Translations under genes and position numbers: made by a program
From: Malus domestica
Taxonomy: Eukaryota > Streptophyta > Magnoliopsida > Rosales > Rosaceae
NCBI RefSeq assembly: GCF_042453785.1
Contig: NC_091663.1
Coordinates: 36,973,001 to 37,037,000, forward strand
DNA length: 64,000 nt
Direction of reading: 5' to 3'
Notes under the pieces: generated by a model
What the model was told of the DNA's origin: nothing
The model's database searches: none
The model's input: the letters and a program-made list of their open reading frames with translations, nothing else
In this document: positions 34,501-45,376 of the stretch, one piece after another
Numbering within the stretch: the stretch's first letter is position 1
Layout of the letters: each line of letters opens with the position of its first letter

Positions 34501-35510
34501 AGCAGGTTCAGATCCTGACCCCAAGTTCATTGTCAGTCTCAACTTTACCTGAGGCGGTCATGCAGAACCAACAAGTCTTCGAAGCAGCTCCGCCGAGTGA
34601 CGTCATTGAAGAAGGGACAGAAGAGTCTCGTTGTCCGACTCTGACGACAACTGAGTCCGTAGTCGCCGACCAACCGAACGAGGAGGGTCTTGGCCAAATG
34701 GGCCCTTCAGTCCTGGATAATATGGAAATCAGTATGGTCCATGTGTTACCTGCCGATTTTCAATCAAGCACGGCTCAACCAAATTTCCTTGATGGAGATG
34801 TGGTTGCCGAGGAACCCGGCCATGTCGATTTTGTATCGATTGCTGAAGGCGAGTCAACAGCAAAAGATGATAGTCTAAAGGCCGCTTTGGCCGAATTGTT
34901 CCCTCGTTCATCGTCGGCTAAACTTCACCATTTAAAGCCACTGTATGTGACGGCCCACATCGAGGGATATCCAGTTTCTAAAGTTTTTGTCGACTGTGGA
35001 GCTACCGTTAATATTATGCCTTTGAACATCATGAAGGCCTTGCGCCGTTCAAATGACGAGCTTATTCCGTCAGGAATCACAATGAGTAGTTTTGTCGGTG
35101 ACAAATCCCACACCAAGGGTGTACTACCGTTGACTGTAAATATTACCGGTCGCACCCATATGACCGCTTTTTTCGTGGTTGATTCCAAAACCGAGTATAA
35201 TGCATTGCTCGGTCGAGATTGGATTCATCAAACCAGTTGTATTCCTTCATCATTGTACCAAGTGCTTATCTTTTGGGACGGCAAATCGGTCACTGTTCAT
35301 CCGGCCGATAGCCAGCCCTTCGAAGCTAACATGATACAAGCACGGTATTATGACGATCACGTCGGCTACATTACTTTGCAGGGCTTCAATGAAGAGGGAC
35401 GGCCGACTCGAATTTCCGTTCAGAAAGCTATCGAGGTTGGCGCCGAGACTGTTCAGCAGGATTCGGCGAGACTCGGGTTAGCTAACTTTCTCCCCGAAAC
35501 CGATGTTTGA
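31566..35510 (+). pseudogene. gag-protease frame of the Tat element, interrupted by two stop codons
   Basis: One continuous reading frame is broken by TAG at 33312-33314 and TAA at 34029-34031, giving three open segments (31566-33314, 33333-34031, 34062-35510). The first is gag: it has the capsid region with FAWYINLPPNSVQNWEELVEK-like motifs and a CKYH...NNC variant of a zinc-binding motif near its end. The third carries an aspartic protease with the active-site motif VDCGATVNIM and downstream LLGRDWI. It ends eight bases after the pol start codon. The stops are presumably disabling mutations, because both lie in the same frame with coding sequence on each side; programmed readthrough of two stops is less likely. 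Confidence 0.8.
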
Positions 35511-38500
35511 CACCGATCGGGAAACACGCAGGGCCGCGGTTTCATCTACTATGGAACGACTGCTGGCCCATTGGTATACGATATCTAAACAACCAAATTC
35601 GGGCGTCAACCTCGTCGAGTTCCTTGCTGAGGGAGAAAATGGGCCTGTATTATCTTTTGATAAAATTCGAGCCGCCCTGGCCGAACTCGAAGATCATCGG
35701 CCCCTTGTTAAGGACCGTTTGGAAGAGATTAATGTTGGGACGGCCGATGACCCACGACTTTTGTTTATTAGTGCGTTACTACCTCAACAAATGAAGGACG
35801 AGTTGCGGGCCTTGCTTACGAAATTCAAAGATTGTTTTGCTTGGAGTTATCATGAAATGCCCGGCTTAGATCGTGCTTTAGTCGAGCATGAATTACGTAT
35901 TAAGCCCGGATTCAAGCCTTTCCGTCAGCCACCTCGTCGATTCTCGACCGAAGTACAACTCAGTGTCAAGGACGAACTAGTTCGGCTTTTGAAAGCCGGG
36001 TTCATTCGGACAGCTCGATATGTCGAATGGTTGGCGAATATTGTTCCTGTATTAAAGAAAAGTGGTGCACTGCGCATCTGCACCGATTTTCGAAATCTGA
36101 ATCTGGCAATGCCCAAAGATGAGTATACAATGCCGATTTCAGATCTGTTAATCGATGCCGCGGCGAATCATGCGATCTTATCCTTTATGGATGGACATGC
36201 CGGATACAACCAAATATTTATTGTCGAAGCCGATGTGCACAAAACTGCTTTCCGTTGCCCGGGGGCACTCGGCACTTACGAATGGGTTGTCATGCCATTC
36301 GGCCTCAAGAATGCCGGCGCCACGTACCAACGGGCGATGAACACCATCTTCCATGATTTAATTGGCACCATCGTTGAAGTTTATATCGACGATGTTGTCG
36401 TCAAATCTAAACGCCGACAGACACATCTGGACGATCTCCGACAGGCTTTCCTCCGTATGCGTCAGCACAACCTCAAGATGAATCCTGCCAAGTGTGCCTT
36501 CGGTGTATCGGCCGGGAATTTTCTTGGTTTCCTCGTACATCATCGTGGGATTGAAGTCGATGAGAATAAGGCACGCGCAATCATCACCGCCCCACCCCCA
36601 ACAACGAAGAAACAATTACAGTCCTTACTCGGCCAGATCAATTTTTTACGCCGATTTATTGCTAATTCGGCAGGTAAAACGAAAGCATTTTCCACACTTT
36701 TGAAGCTCAAGGACTCAGATAAGTTCATGTGGAATGAGGAGCACCAGGCGGCGTTCACGCAGATCAAGGTTTCCCTTACAAACCCACATGTCCTGGTCCC
36801 TCCTCAGCGCGGTAAGCCTCTCAAGCTATACATTTCGGCGGCCGACGAGTCCATCGGTTGCCTCCTCGCGCAAGACAACGATGCAGGACGGGAACAAGCT
36901 ATCTTCTACCTCAGCCGTAATCTGAGTCCTCCGGAGATCAATTATTCCGCCGTTGAGAAGCTCTGTCTCGCCGTGTTCTTCGCTGCATCCAAGCTTCGGC
37001 ATTACATGCTCCCGTCGGTCACCCAAGTCATTGCCCAGACCAACGTTATCCGGTACATGCTTACCCGGCCAATTGTGAAGGGCCGAATTGGGAAATGGAC
37101 GATGGCGTTGTCCGAGTTTAGTTTGCAATACGTGCTGCAAAAAGCTGTGAAAGGACAGGCGTTGGCCGATTTCCTTGCCCAGCACCCTTCGCCTTACGAT
37201 TTCGGGGGTGCTGACGTCGAGATTGGCATGGTGGTGACCCGCGACAACTATTGGACGATGTATTTCGATGGTTCCAGTACTTCATCCTCGGCCGGCGCAG
37301 GCATCGTCATTCAATCTCCTCACAACGATCGTTGGTATTTTTCGCTCAAATTGGATTTCGACTGCACCAATAATCAGGCCGAATACGAGGCTCTGGTCAT
37401 TGGTCTGGGCCTCCTTCTTGACCTACATGCCACTCGTGTCCTCGTCCTCGGGGATTCTGAACTAGTGATTAACCAAATTAATGGGTCTTTTCGCTGCATG
37501 AGTTGTACTCTGGCGCCTTACCACATGGTCGCCAGCTATTTGGCCGAGTCCTTTGACGGTATTACATTCGAGCATGTTTCTCGGGTTCATAATACCGACG
37601 CAGACGAGTTGGCTCAAATCGCCTCCGGTGCACAACTCCTGGGGGGCAAGCTAGGCCGGGAGATACCAATATTACGACAATTATACCCGGCCTTGGTTGA
37701 TCAGCAAATCCTCCGTCGAGACAATGTGATACGCACCAAGGTCATGTCCCTGCCTTCGTTGTTAGATCGGCAGGACTCTATAGAAATTTGCGCGGCCGAG
37801 GCAGTACCAGATGATTGGAGAAAGCCCATTATGCAGTACCTTGACAATCCTAACGGAAAACATAGTCGCAGGACACGGGCTCACGCCACGAACTATGTCA
37901 CGTACCAGAACGAGTTGTACCGAAAGGGCGAAGATGGTTTGTTATTGCTATGCCTCGGCCCCCAAGAGAGTGCTCGAGCGATCGCAGAGGTTCATGAGGG
38001 GGTATACGGAGCTCACCAGTCTGGACGGAAAATGCGATGGCTACTCCGACGACACGGTTATTTTTGGCCGAGAATACTGAAAGATTGTATCGAGTTTGCA
38101 CGAGGATGCGTGCAGTGCCAAATCCATGGGCCTATACAAAGGGTCCCGGCCGAATTGCTACATTCGGTCATTAAGCCGTGGCCGTTTAGAGGATGGGCCA
38201 TGGACGTAATCGGCAAAATCACGCCGACTTCTGGAGCTGCTAAGCATGCATGGATAATAGTCACAACTGATTACTTTACTAAGTGGGTCGAAGCAAAATC
38301 ATATGCCGAGTTAACATCTAAAGAAGTTTGCGATTTCGTGGAGGAACACATTGTGACCCGGTTCGGTGTGCCAGAAACGATCATAACCGACAATGGAACA
38401 ATCTTCACAGCCGAAAGGTTTAAGGAATACACGGCCAATTTGAAAATTCGGCTGGAACAGTCCACACCGTATTATCCACAGGCGAATGGGCAGGCCGAGG

Positions 38501-39039
38501 CAAGTAATAAAGTGTTGATCGGCATCCTCGAAAAAATAATAAAAGAAAGGCCTGGCATGTGGCATTTGAAGTTGAACGAGGCATTATGGGCATACCGAAC
38601 GTCGCCCCGATCGGCGACTGCAACGACCCCATACGCATTAACCTACGGACACGATGCGGTGCTACCAGTCGAGTTGAGCATAAATTCGTTGCGATTAACT
38701 GAACAAAGTAGTTTGTTTAGCGTCGAATATAATCAGTCCATGAGACAGGGACTGGAAGATTTGGAAGAGGCACGACTTGACGCTTATAACTTACTGGTGG
38801 CACAAAAACAGATTGCCGAGCGAGCCTATAATCAGAAGGTGCGACAGAAAATGTTCGGCGAGGGTGAATTGGTGTGGCAAACGGTGTTGCCCATAGGATT
38901 AAAAGATCCTAGGTTCGGCAAGTGGTCGCCGAATTGGGAAGGGCCGTTCATTGTGCATAAGGTATACGGCAAAAGGGCGTATCATCTTAAAGACCGGACT
39001 GGAGTAGTTCACAAATTACCATTAATGGGAAGTTCTTGA
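35503..39039 (+). CDS. pol polyprotein: reverse transcriptase, two RNase H domains, integrase
   Basis: A 1178-aa frame, +1 relative to gag-protease, whose ATG overlaps the gag-protease stop (ATGTTTGA). The reverse transcriptase has RICTDFRNLN (191-200) and the catalytic YIDD (294-297). A first RNase H region (about 380-560) is followed by a second, archaeal-like RNase H with YFDGSST (587-593), NNQAEYEALV (623-632) and GDSELVINQ (650-658). The integrase has a zinc-binding region ending CVQCQIHG and a catalytic core with DYFTKWVEAK, TDNGTIFT and NGQAEASNK. No internal stop is present. The end reads LPLMGSS and stops, while another frame continues INGKFLKKYY, so a small indel has probably removed the last 15 or so residues. 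Confidence 0.92.
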   Translation: MFDTDRETRRAAVSSTMERLLAHWYTISKQPNSGVNLVEFLAEGENGPVLSFDKIRAALAELEDHRPLVKDRLEEINVGTADDPRLLFISALLPQQMKDELRALLTKFKDCFAWSYHEMPGLDRALVEHELRIKPGFKPFRQPPRRFSTEVQLSVKDELVRLLKAGFIRTARYVEWLANIVPVLKKSGALRICTDFRNLNLAMPKDEYTMPISDLLIDAAANHAILSFMDGHAGYNQIFIVEADVHKTAFRCPGALGTYEWVVMPFGLKNAGATYQRAMNTIFHDLIGTIVEVYIDDVVVKSKRRQTHLDDLRQAFLRMRQHNLKMNPAKCAFGVSAGNFLGFLVHHRGIEVDENKARAIITAPPPTTKKQLQSLLGQINFLRRFIANSAGKTKAFSTLLKLKDSDKFMWNEEHQAAFTQIKVSLTNPHVLVPPQRGKPLKLYISAADESIGCLLAQDNDAGREQAIFYLSRNLSPPEINYSAVEKLCLAVFFAASKLRHYMLPSVTQVIAQTNVIRYMLTRPIVKGRIGKWTMALSEFSLQYVLQKAVKGQALADFLAQHPSPYDFGGADVEIGMVVTRDNYWTMYFDGSSTSSSAGAGIVIQSPHNDRWYFSLKLDFDCTNNQAEYEALVIGLGLLLDLHATRVLVLGDSELVINQINGSFRCMSCTLAPYHMVASYLAESFDGITFEHVSRVHNTDADELAQIASGAQLLGGKLGREIPILRQLYPALVDQQILRRDNVIRTKVMSLPSLLDRQDSIEICAAEAVPDDWRKPIMQYLDNPNGKHSRRTRAHATNYVTYQNELYRKGEDGLLLLCLGPQESARAIAEVHEGVYGAHQSGRKMRWLLRRHGYFWPRILKDCIEFARGCVQCQIHGPIQRVPAELLHSVIKPWPFRGWAMDVIGKITPTSGAAKHAWIIVTTDYFTKWVEAKSYAELTSKEVCDFVEEHIVTRFGVPETIITDNGTIFTAERFKEYTANLKIRLEQSTPYYPQANGQAEASNKVLIGILEKIIKERPGMWHLKLNEALWAYRTSPRSATATTPYALTYGHDAVLPVELSINSLRLTEQSSLFSVEYNQSMRQGLEDLEEARLDAYNLLVAQKQIAERAYNQKVRQKMFGEGELVWQTVLPIGLKDPRFGKWSPNWEGPFIVHKVYGKRAYHLKDRTGVVHKLPLMGSS

Positions 39040-39157
39040 AGAAATACTATCAGGTCACATGGGAAATGCGTGAATAAAAAATTTGTTGTACCAGTAGAAA
39101 AAAAAATTATTCCATTAAGATTGATAGGTATTACAAAAATAAGTAGGTCGAATACAT

Positions 39158-42100
39158 TCAAGGAGACGAGGGAAGAAGAGTGCTGAGCAGAGCATTCAAC
39201 TCCAACCACCGCACGTCGGCCATGATGACTTCGGCTTGCCGATTCTTTTTGTCCAGCCTCAGGCGCTCGACCCGTTTTTTGGCCGCCGCATACTCAGTTA
39301 GGCGATCCTTCCCGCCTGACTCGAAGTCCCTCGCAAGCTCAGAAGCAATGGCCGACCGGCGTTTTGCTAGTTCGGCCATCTGACGGTCGAGCTCGGCTAA
39401 CGCTTCTCCTTTTGCCCGTAGATCGTCAATCTTCGGACGGAGGGTGTCTTGAACGGCCGTGGCGGCTTGCAGGTCCTGTTCGGCCTTCAGAGCAGTCTGG
39501 AAGATACTAAATGTCTCCCGAACGCGCTCCAAGGCAGACGATGCCCGAACAATGGCATCTCCGCTCAGGCGACCGTCGTCTCCAAGGTCGTTCAGACACA
39601 CGCCGAGCAGGTCAAGACCGTTGCGCTCAAGTACTTGCGATGATGAGAGCGACAGGACTTCTCGCAACTGGGTTAGGGCGCTTGGATCGGCAGCCTCAGT
39701 CGGAGCGGCCGAAGGGCCGGACTCTGCAGTCGTGCTAGAGAGGAGGGCTTTGAATTCAACCTCCCATGAAGCCTGCACGAATAGACAAGGTTAAGCTTAA
39801 AGGAAGTCATGACAAGAATAGCAAGAAGGTGTCGTTTTTTTTAACCTGCCAAGAGGAGACCTCGGCCATGTCCCCAGGATCATTGCTCGAACCTAAAGAA
39901 CTCAATGGCCGAGCCCAGTGTCTCAGATTGCTTCTCACTTCACGCGGCCGATGGAGGTTATCTACGTTTGATGGCCACTGAGGCGGCCAGGAAATATAGA
40001 TAACGCCCTTCGGCGCATAGAATTGACGGTGAAAAGAATGTACAGGCACCTGACATTTAGTATTTTCCTTGTTTAGAATTCTAAAGCAGAAAAGCAACCA
40101 GGAGGAGACAATTGAATGTACTTACAAAAGCCGAGGTAACCTCCTGTGGAGGAATGTGGAAGCCTTGGTCTTGAGGATGGATCGGCGATTCCGCCGTGGC
40201 CTCGGGTTTCTCGAGCAGCCGTTTGCCACGGTCGGCTGCCGATGGGCCGACTGGCGTAGCTGCTTCAGAGGAGGCAGGGACGTCCTGGTCCTGAGAAGGA
40301 ACGAGAGGTTCGGCCACCGGGGTCGGTTCCTCGACCGTGCACTTGCCACGATTAGCCGAAGAGGGGCCGGTTTGGACCGCCATCTCGGATACTAGAGGAG
40401 GTTGTCGACGAGTATGAGGACGATGTGCCAGCGGGACCTCGTCGCTCCCCTCACTCTCTTCCAACACGAAGACCGAGGGCTTTGGATTCTTGGGAGAGGT
40501 TCCCTCGGTCGTAGAAACCGCCTGTTGTGAGACAGGTGCCTTCTCGACAGAGGGAGGTACAACTGATGCGCCGGCCACAGAGGTAGGCCGCGCTGGGGCC
40601 GTCTCTGCGGCCGAAGCCGGCTGTTTCTCGACCCCAGAATGGCCGGCGGCGGGAGAAGGGGAAGCACTGGGAGTCGTCGTGTGACTGGAGATAACGTGGA
40701 TCTCCTGTGCACCTTTCTTCGCCATTTGTTTGACCCGTTTGGCAGGCGGGGAAGGCTCGACAGCCGGCTCGGCCTCTTGGCGAGGCCGTTTGATCAGCAC
40801 GGCCCTACCAGCGGGTTTGTCCTTTAGGGCCACGACCGATTTTTTCCCGGCCGTGGCAGCGGCAATTGCCTCCGCCTTTCTCAAAGGCCGACTACCTAAA
40901 AAGATAAAGACAATTCAGCAAGGCAAATCAATATGCAAGGTTGATGGAAATGAGGAAAATGGAACAGGTACCTTGAGGATGGGGGGCCGAGGCCTTCTTA
41001 GGCCGGTCACCGAAGAGTCTGCTAAACACATCTTCGACCGGCGCACCAAGGAATTCCTGGGTGTATTTCTCCCACCACTCACCAAAGGTGTCGGTGCAAT
41101 GGGTTTCCGGGGTGGCTGGTCGAAGGCGGAATTTTTGGCAGCGCTCTTGGAACTCCCTCACGGCGGTTCTACACTCCTTCTCAGAGGAACGAGGTTCGCG
41201 TCCACGGCTTAGGACCGTTCGGGAGGAGAGAAGGGGGATAGGGCAGCCCTGAAGGTAGCCGAGCTGTCGGGCAAGGAAGTTCGGATGATATACTTCCCAA
41301 CCTGACCGTTTCCCATCACAGCCGAGAGGGAGGTCGCGAGCAAGCACAAACGACCCCCAGGTCTGACGAAGATCGGCGTCCTCCTCCGCGCTCCATGGGG
41401 AGGTAGGCAGCCTGATGGAGGAAGGATAGTCTCGACGACGACATATTAGGAACTCGTCGTTGGAGAAGTCGTCGAGAGCGAAGAGGTACCGAAATACCTC
41501 TTCGGCTTGATGGGGAGGTGTCGATCGAGAGGCCAGTTGAGGTCCAAGCGCCTCTGTTGGTGAGAATTCAGCTATGGCCGGCCGAAGGGAGGCGAAGTAT
41601 ACCTGCAACCAGAGTTGGAAGACCCAGAGAGGACCATTCTGGTGTGGGTCGACCTTGTGGAGGGTCGCCTCGGCCAGGCAGCGGAAAAGTTGGGCGAGAA
41701 TGTTGGAACTCAGTGCCAAGACGTGACCACTAGCCAGGGCTTCGGCTACCGGCATGTTCTCGACCAAACACTTGTTTGACTTGGTACAACAAATGTATTT
41801 GTTGTACCAGTAGAAGAGGAAGGCTTCATGCTCTCCCTCTCGCAGGTCCTCTTCTCCTCGGCCGGCGAAGTGAAGATAGAGGGTGTTGTAATTACAGAAG
41901 TTCTTGTGGAGCTTCTGAATATCTTCCTTCGACGGGATATGACCGTCACGGTTCAAGGTCTCGAAGGCCCGACGGTCGAAGAGCGTTTTCAGGTCGATAT
42001 TCGACGGATGCCCAGAGAGGGTCACGTCGACGGGGATCCCGGTCGCCGAAGTCCCCAGAATGGCAGTGATATCCATGATGGTGGGACCAATGGGACCCAG

Positions 42101-42532
42101 AGGAAGGACCATTGTGTTGGTGGCCGAGCACCAGAAGCACAGAGCGGCTTGGAGAAGCTCCTTGTCGGGGACGATTTCCATAGACGAAAGGAGGATGGCG
42201 TCGTAGATGCCAAGGGCCTTCCATTGATCGCCGAAGAGTCGTTCCATTCGAACGACCCAGGCTGCCCAGGATGTGGTCGTCGAGGGCCAGGAGCCCTGGG
42301 GTTTAGCCGCATCCCATCGCGACCATTCAAACCCTTGAAGCAAGGGTGTTAGGCAATGCTCCTGTAGAAGGCCGATGATAGTCGGCGGTATTGTAGCCTT
42401 GAAGAGAGGACCCAGGATTTGGTACTGAGTGCTCATGTCGTTTTCAAACCGGATGGTCTTGATAGAGCTCCGATCAAAAATCTTCTGATGTTTGTCACAT
42501 TCCCTGGAAAGCTTGGAGATGAAGGACGCCAT
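39158..42532 (-). CDS. Antisense spliced gene with plant mobile domain, carried by the Tat element
   Basis: Four exons on the minus strand: 42532-40972, 40895-40126, 40049-39846 and 39772-39158, all with GT-AG introns and matching phases. They encode 1049 aa. The first about 500 residues resemble the plant mobile domain (aminotransferase-like, PMD) family: AALCFWCSATNTMVLPLGPI, TIMDITAILG, LPTSPW and LGYLQGCPIP. The middle is Pro/Ser/Glu-rich and probably disordered, with basic clusters such as PPAKRVKQMAKK. The last about 200 residues are Leu/Ala/Glu/Arg-rich and probably coiled coil. It lies between pol and the 3' LTR, in reverse orientation, with its own TATA box. PMD proteins in plants (MAIL/MAIN type) act in silencing and genome stability. 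The role here is unknown; interference with host silencing is a hypothesis. Confidence 0.8.
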
Positions 42533-42677
42533 TGTGAGAAAGAAGCATGGAGTAAAAGGGTTGTCTGGGTTGGGGATTTAAAGACGAAGACTTGGAATAG
42601 GAGAAATGCACTAGAAATCAGTGGCAGAGGATTTCAGGAAGTTTGAGAGCGTAAAAGTACAAATGAAGGAATTTCGG

Positions 42678-42685
42678 TATTTATA
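42678..42685 (-). promoter_or_regulatory. TATA box of the antisense gene
   Basis: TATAAATA on the minus strand lies 146-153 bp upstream of the antisense start codon, inside the element and outside the LTR. This suggests a promoter of its own. It would give a leader of about 115 bases. Confidence 0.5.
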
Positions 42686-42699
42686 GAGTTATGGGGGGA

Positions 42700-43157
42700 A
42701 GAGCAATCGTTCGAAATTCAAAACAAAGGGCAAAATCGACCGAAGGAATTGTTGATCATGATGAACCTTTGGGAAATGCGGTTGAGAAGACCGAAGGTTT
42801 TAGGGTTTTGGGGGCGCATGATTGCGTGTGACGGCGAAATTAATGACGAAAGACGGTTCGACGCCCGCACGATGACAAGTGGGCTCACGGACTGAGGTAG
42901 TGGCTCGCGGATTTAGATAGTGGTCATGATGGCAAGACGGTTCAGGCTGCCGCACGCCTTAGACGTCATTATGGGGGATTGGCCATGTTAGAGGACGCCA
43001 CGTGGCGAGTGGGTTAGCAGGATCAAGATCGTGCGATCGTGCTCAATAAATGCGCCTTGGAACTCGGGTATTAGGATCCTGAGTGGTAGATTCGCTTCTT
43101 CAAGGCCGAAACTCGGCCGAAGGTTTCAGGCCGAGGACCTCAGAAGCGAGGGGGCAA
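42700..43157. other. Non-coding region of the Tat element before the 3' LTR
   Basis: No coding frame was seen. It should hold upstream promoter sequence of the antisense gene. The purine tract GAAGCGAGGGGG at 43143-43154, followed by CAA and the LTR start, is the probable plus-strand priming site. Confidence 0.5.
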
Positions 43158-44074
43158 TGTTTGGGCCCAAAATAATAGTTTGGGCCGAGGGTAGGATCAC
43201 TCTCGGCCCAGGAGGCCGGGCGGCAAAAGGACCATGGATCGGTCAACACGTGGGCGTCCAAACCTAGGGCGGTTAGGACGAATCCTAGTGCAATGGGGAG
43301 TCTCGACGGGATCGGATATCCAGGAAACTAATCCAGCTTAGCTAAGGACTAGGTTCATAGTCCTAGTAGATGTAGGACTGGTCGAGGTGATCCGGAGAGG
43401 GAAACCTAGTCCGAGTAGGATTTAAACTCGGACTCAAGGTTCAGTACTATAAATAGGGGACGCTGTGCATCAGGAAAGCCCCCGACAAATCAATACAAAA
43501 TTGCCCTGCGCAAACTCTCACAACTTGTGATTTTTCTTTTTCCTTTTTCGCTGACACATCTTCCGTTGGCATCAACAGCACTGTGGAAGCAACCGGTGAT
43601 ATCTTAAGTCGGCATAGATAGCTCTGTCACCGTAGAGTCAGTCGGTCTCGCAGTATCTTCCGTTGGCATCAACAGCACTGCGGCGAGAACGATTGATTAC
43701 CTATCCAAGTCTCGGTCGAGAAGGGTTTCTAAATCCTTATTGGTCGAGGTCATCTCATCAGCCTTATCGGCGAAGTGAGGTGTTACAGTTATTACATTCG
43801 GCACATTGAAAGCCGAATTTGATTCTGAACTTCGTAAGAATAGTAACCTTGTCTTCAGGTTCGAGAACCCAAGAGGCCGAGACGTGTTCCTTTCTCGGCC
43901 GCAATCGCAAGACGCAGAAGTCAGTAGCGCGACCCAAAGCAACATCAACAAATTTACTCCTCGGCCGAGCTTGGCCGACGAGTTGGCACGCCCCGCATTC
44001 ACCGAAGGACGTAGTTAGCTCATTAATTACTCGGCCTGCGCGCCACGTAGGCTTTGTAGTTTCTAAGGTCAACA
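43158..44074 (+). repeat. 3' LTR of the Tat element
   Basis: Same length and ends as the 5' LTR, offset by 12,552 bp without gaps. Differences are at 43178, 43252, 43938, 43966 and 44066. A TATA box lies at 43448-43455. Confidence 0.95.
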
Positions 44075-44864
44075 GTTGCTAGACCTAACTGTGAGACTTG
44101 TTAATTAATTTTGGATTGATATCATACAACTTCAACGTTTATATCTTGAAATTAAGGACATTAAATTTGAAAGTCTATGCCTTTTCAAGAATTCGACAAC
44201 GTTAGTTTTGGAAAGAAAATAGTCGAGTATTTTTTTATTGCTAATAAAACAACTGGCTTTGTGAGGTTAAGAATTTGAGTTAGGCAGACTTCAACTTCGA
44301 TCTTTTTACTTGATAATATTGGAAGTCGTTTTCCAGGAAGAAAATTGACAGCAAGTTAATCGACCTTAGTGCTTGGAGTGCATGGACGGCCCCCATGTCA
44401 GTTCATCTTTTGTGTTTTGTGCAGCCTTGATAGGTCAATTTATTTGCAGAAGTCTATATGTCAAACAAATAGAACGGTCAATTTATTTGCAGAAATCTAT
44501 ATGTCAAACAAATAGAACCGTCAATTTTTAAGCATTGGACAGTGTTACCTCTAACATAAAAACTATTTCTACCGGCCGAAAATAAGTGGCAAGTGATGAC
44601 ATAACCAATGTGAAGTGACGGCATCGCCATCGTTAAGTGAACAAAATTATGAGAGGTACGTTTGTGGTTTTACTAACCCGTCATCAATGAACTTTGAATT
44701 TCCGAATGGATTCTGTTAGTCAAGTGAATTTAAAGTTTAACTTAAAAAAATGACTGAATTTGGAGATTATTCAAAACTTCGTAGACCACATATCAATAAA
44801 TTCAACATGCCCGGCCTTTGGTATTTTTCCATGTCATAAATAGTTAGTAACATAACATATATAC
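44075..44864. other. Intergenic region between two LTR elements
   Basis: AT-rich, no gene recognised. A short direct repeat GGTCAATTTATTTGCAGAA(G/A) occurs at about 44433 and 44475. The first 5 bases are the right target duplication of the Tat element and the last 5 (TATAC) the left duplication of the solo LTR. Confidence 0.5.
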
Positions 44865-45371
44865 TGTAACATCCTACATCACCTAGGAAAGTGGATCATG
44901 TAAGTCTTATATGTATATTCTCATCTCTACCTAGCACGAGGCATTTTGAGAGCTCACTAGCTTCGGGTTCTATTAGAACTCCGAAGTTAAGCGAGTTCGC
45001 GCGAGAGCAATCCCATGATGGGTGACCCACTAAGAAATTCTCGTTTGAGTTCCCAGAAACAAAACCGTGAGGGCATGGTCGGGGCCCAAAGCCGATAATA
45101 TCTGCGAGAGCAATCCCATGATGGATGATCCACTGGGAAGTTCTAATGTGAGTTCCCAGAAACAAAATCGTGAGGGCGTGGTCGGGGCCCAAAGCCGATA
45201 ATATCTGCGAGAGCAATCCCATGATGGATGATCCACTGGGAAGTTCTAATGTGAGTTCCCAGAAACAAAATCGTGACTCGTGAGGGTGTGGTTGGGATCC
45301 AAATAAGACAATATCGTGCTACGGTAGAGTCGAGCCCGAAATATGATGAAGGCCTGGATCGGGATGTGACA
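44865..45371 (+). mobile_element. Cassandra-type solo LTR with 5S rRNA-like sequence, internally expanded
   Basis: Begins TGTAACATCC and ends GGATGTGACA, flanked by the perfect 5-bp duplication TATAC (44860-44864 and 45372-45376). From about 44970 it resembles plant 5S rRNA: AACTCCGAAGTTAAGCG, CGAGAGCAATCCCATGATGG, GTGACCCACT. This is the hallmark of Cassandra TRIM elements, whose LTRs carry a 5S-derived RNA polymerase III promoter. No internal domain or second LTR remains, so this is a solo LTR left by recombination. A 103-bp segment is present three times (starts 45001, 45104, 45207), making it longer than the 250-350 bp I recall for the family. Confidence 0.85.
45001..45309 (+). repeat. 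103-bp tandem triplication inside the Cassandra LTR
   Basis: Three units begin GCGAGAGCAATCCCATGATG at 45001, 45104 and 45207. Units 2 and 3 are nearly identical for their first 70 bases, pointing to a recent expansion. Each unit contains the 5S-like segment with the downstream part of the internal promoter. Confidence 0.85.
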
Positions 45372-45376
45372 TATAC

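Larger units (their letters stand above)
30606..44074 (+). mobile_element. Complete Ty3/gypsy LTR retrotransposon, Tat type, with antisense gene
   Basis: Two 917-bp LTRs (30606-31522 and 43158-44074) beginning TG and ending CA enclose the element, and GTTGC flanks it on both sides (30601-30605, 44075-44079). I counted five base differences between the LTRs, so insertion is recent. The order is gag-protease, then pol (reverse transcriptase, RNase H, second RNase H, integrase), then a reversed spliced gene. The second RNase H after the first and the reversed gene before the 3' LTR are marks of the Tat branch. A purine tract GAAGCGAGGGGG precedes the 3' LTR. The gag-protease frame has two stop codons, so this copy may not be autonomous. 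Confidence 0.95.

Noticed and set aside
41828..42352. 174-aa plus-strand frame inside the antisense gene
   Set aside because: A shadow of exon 1 of the plant-mobile-domain gene on the other strand.
44970..45060. Possible functional 5S rRNA gene
   Set aside because: Only the central part resembles 5S; the ends diverge and it lies inside an LTR with its own target duplication.
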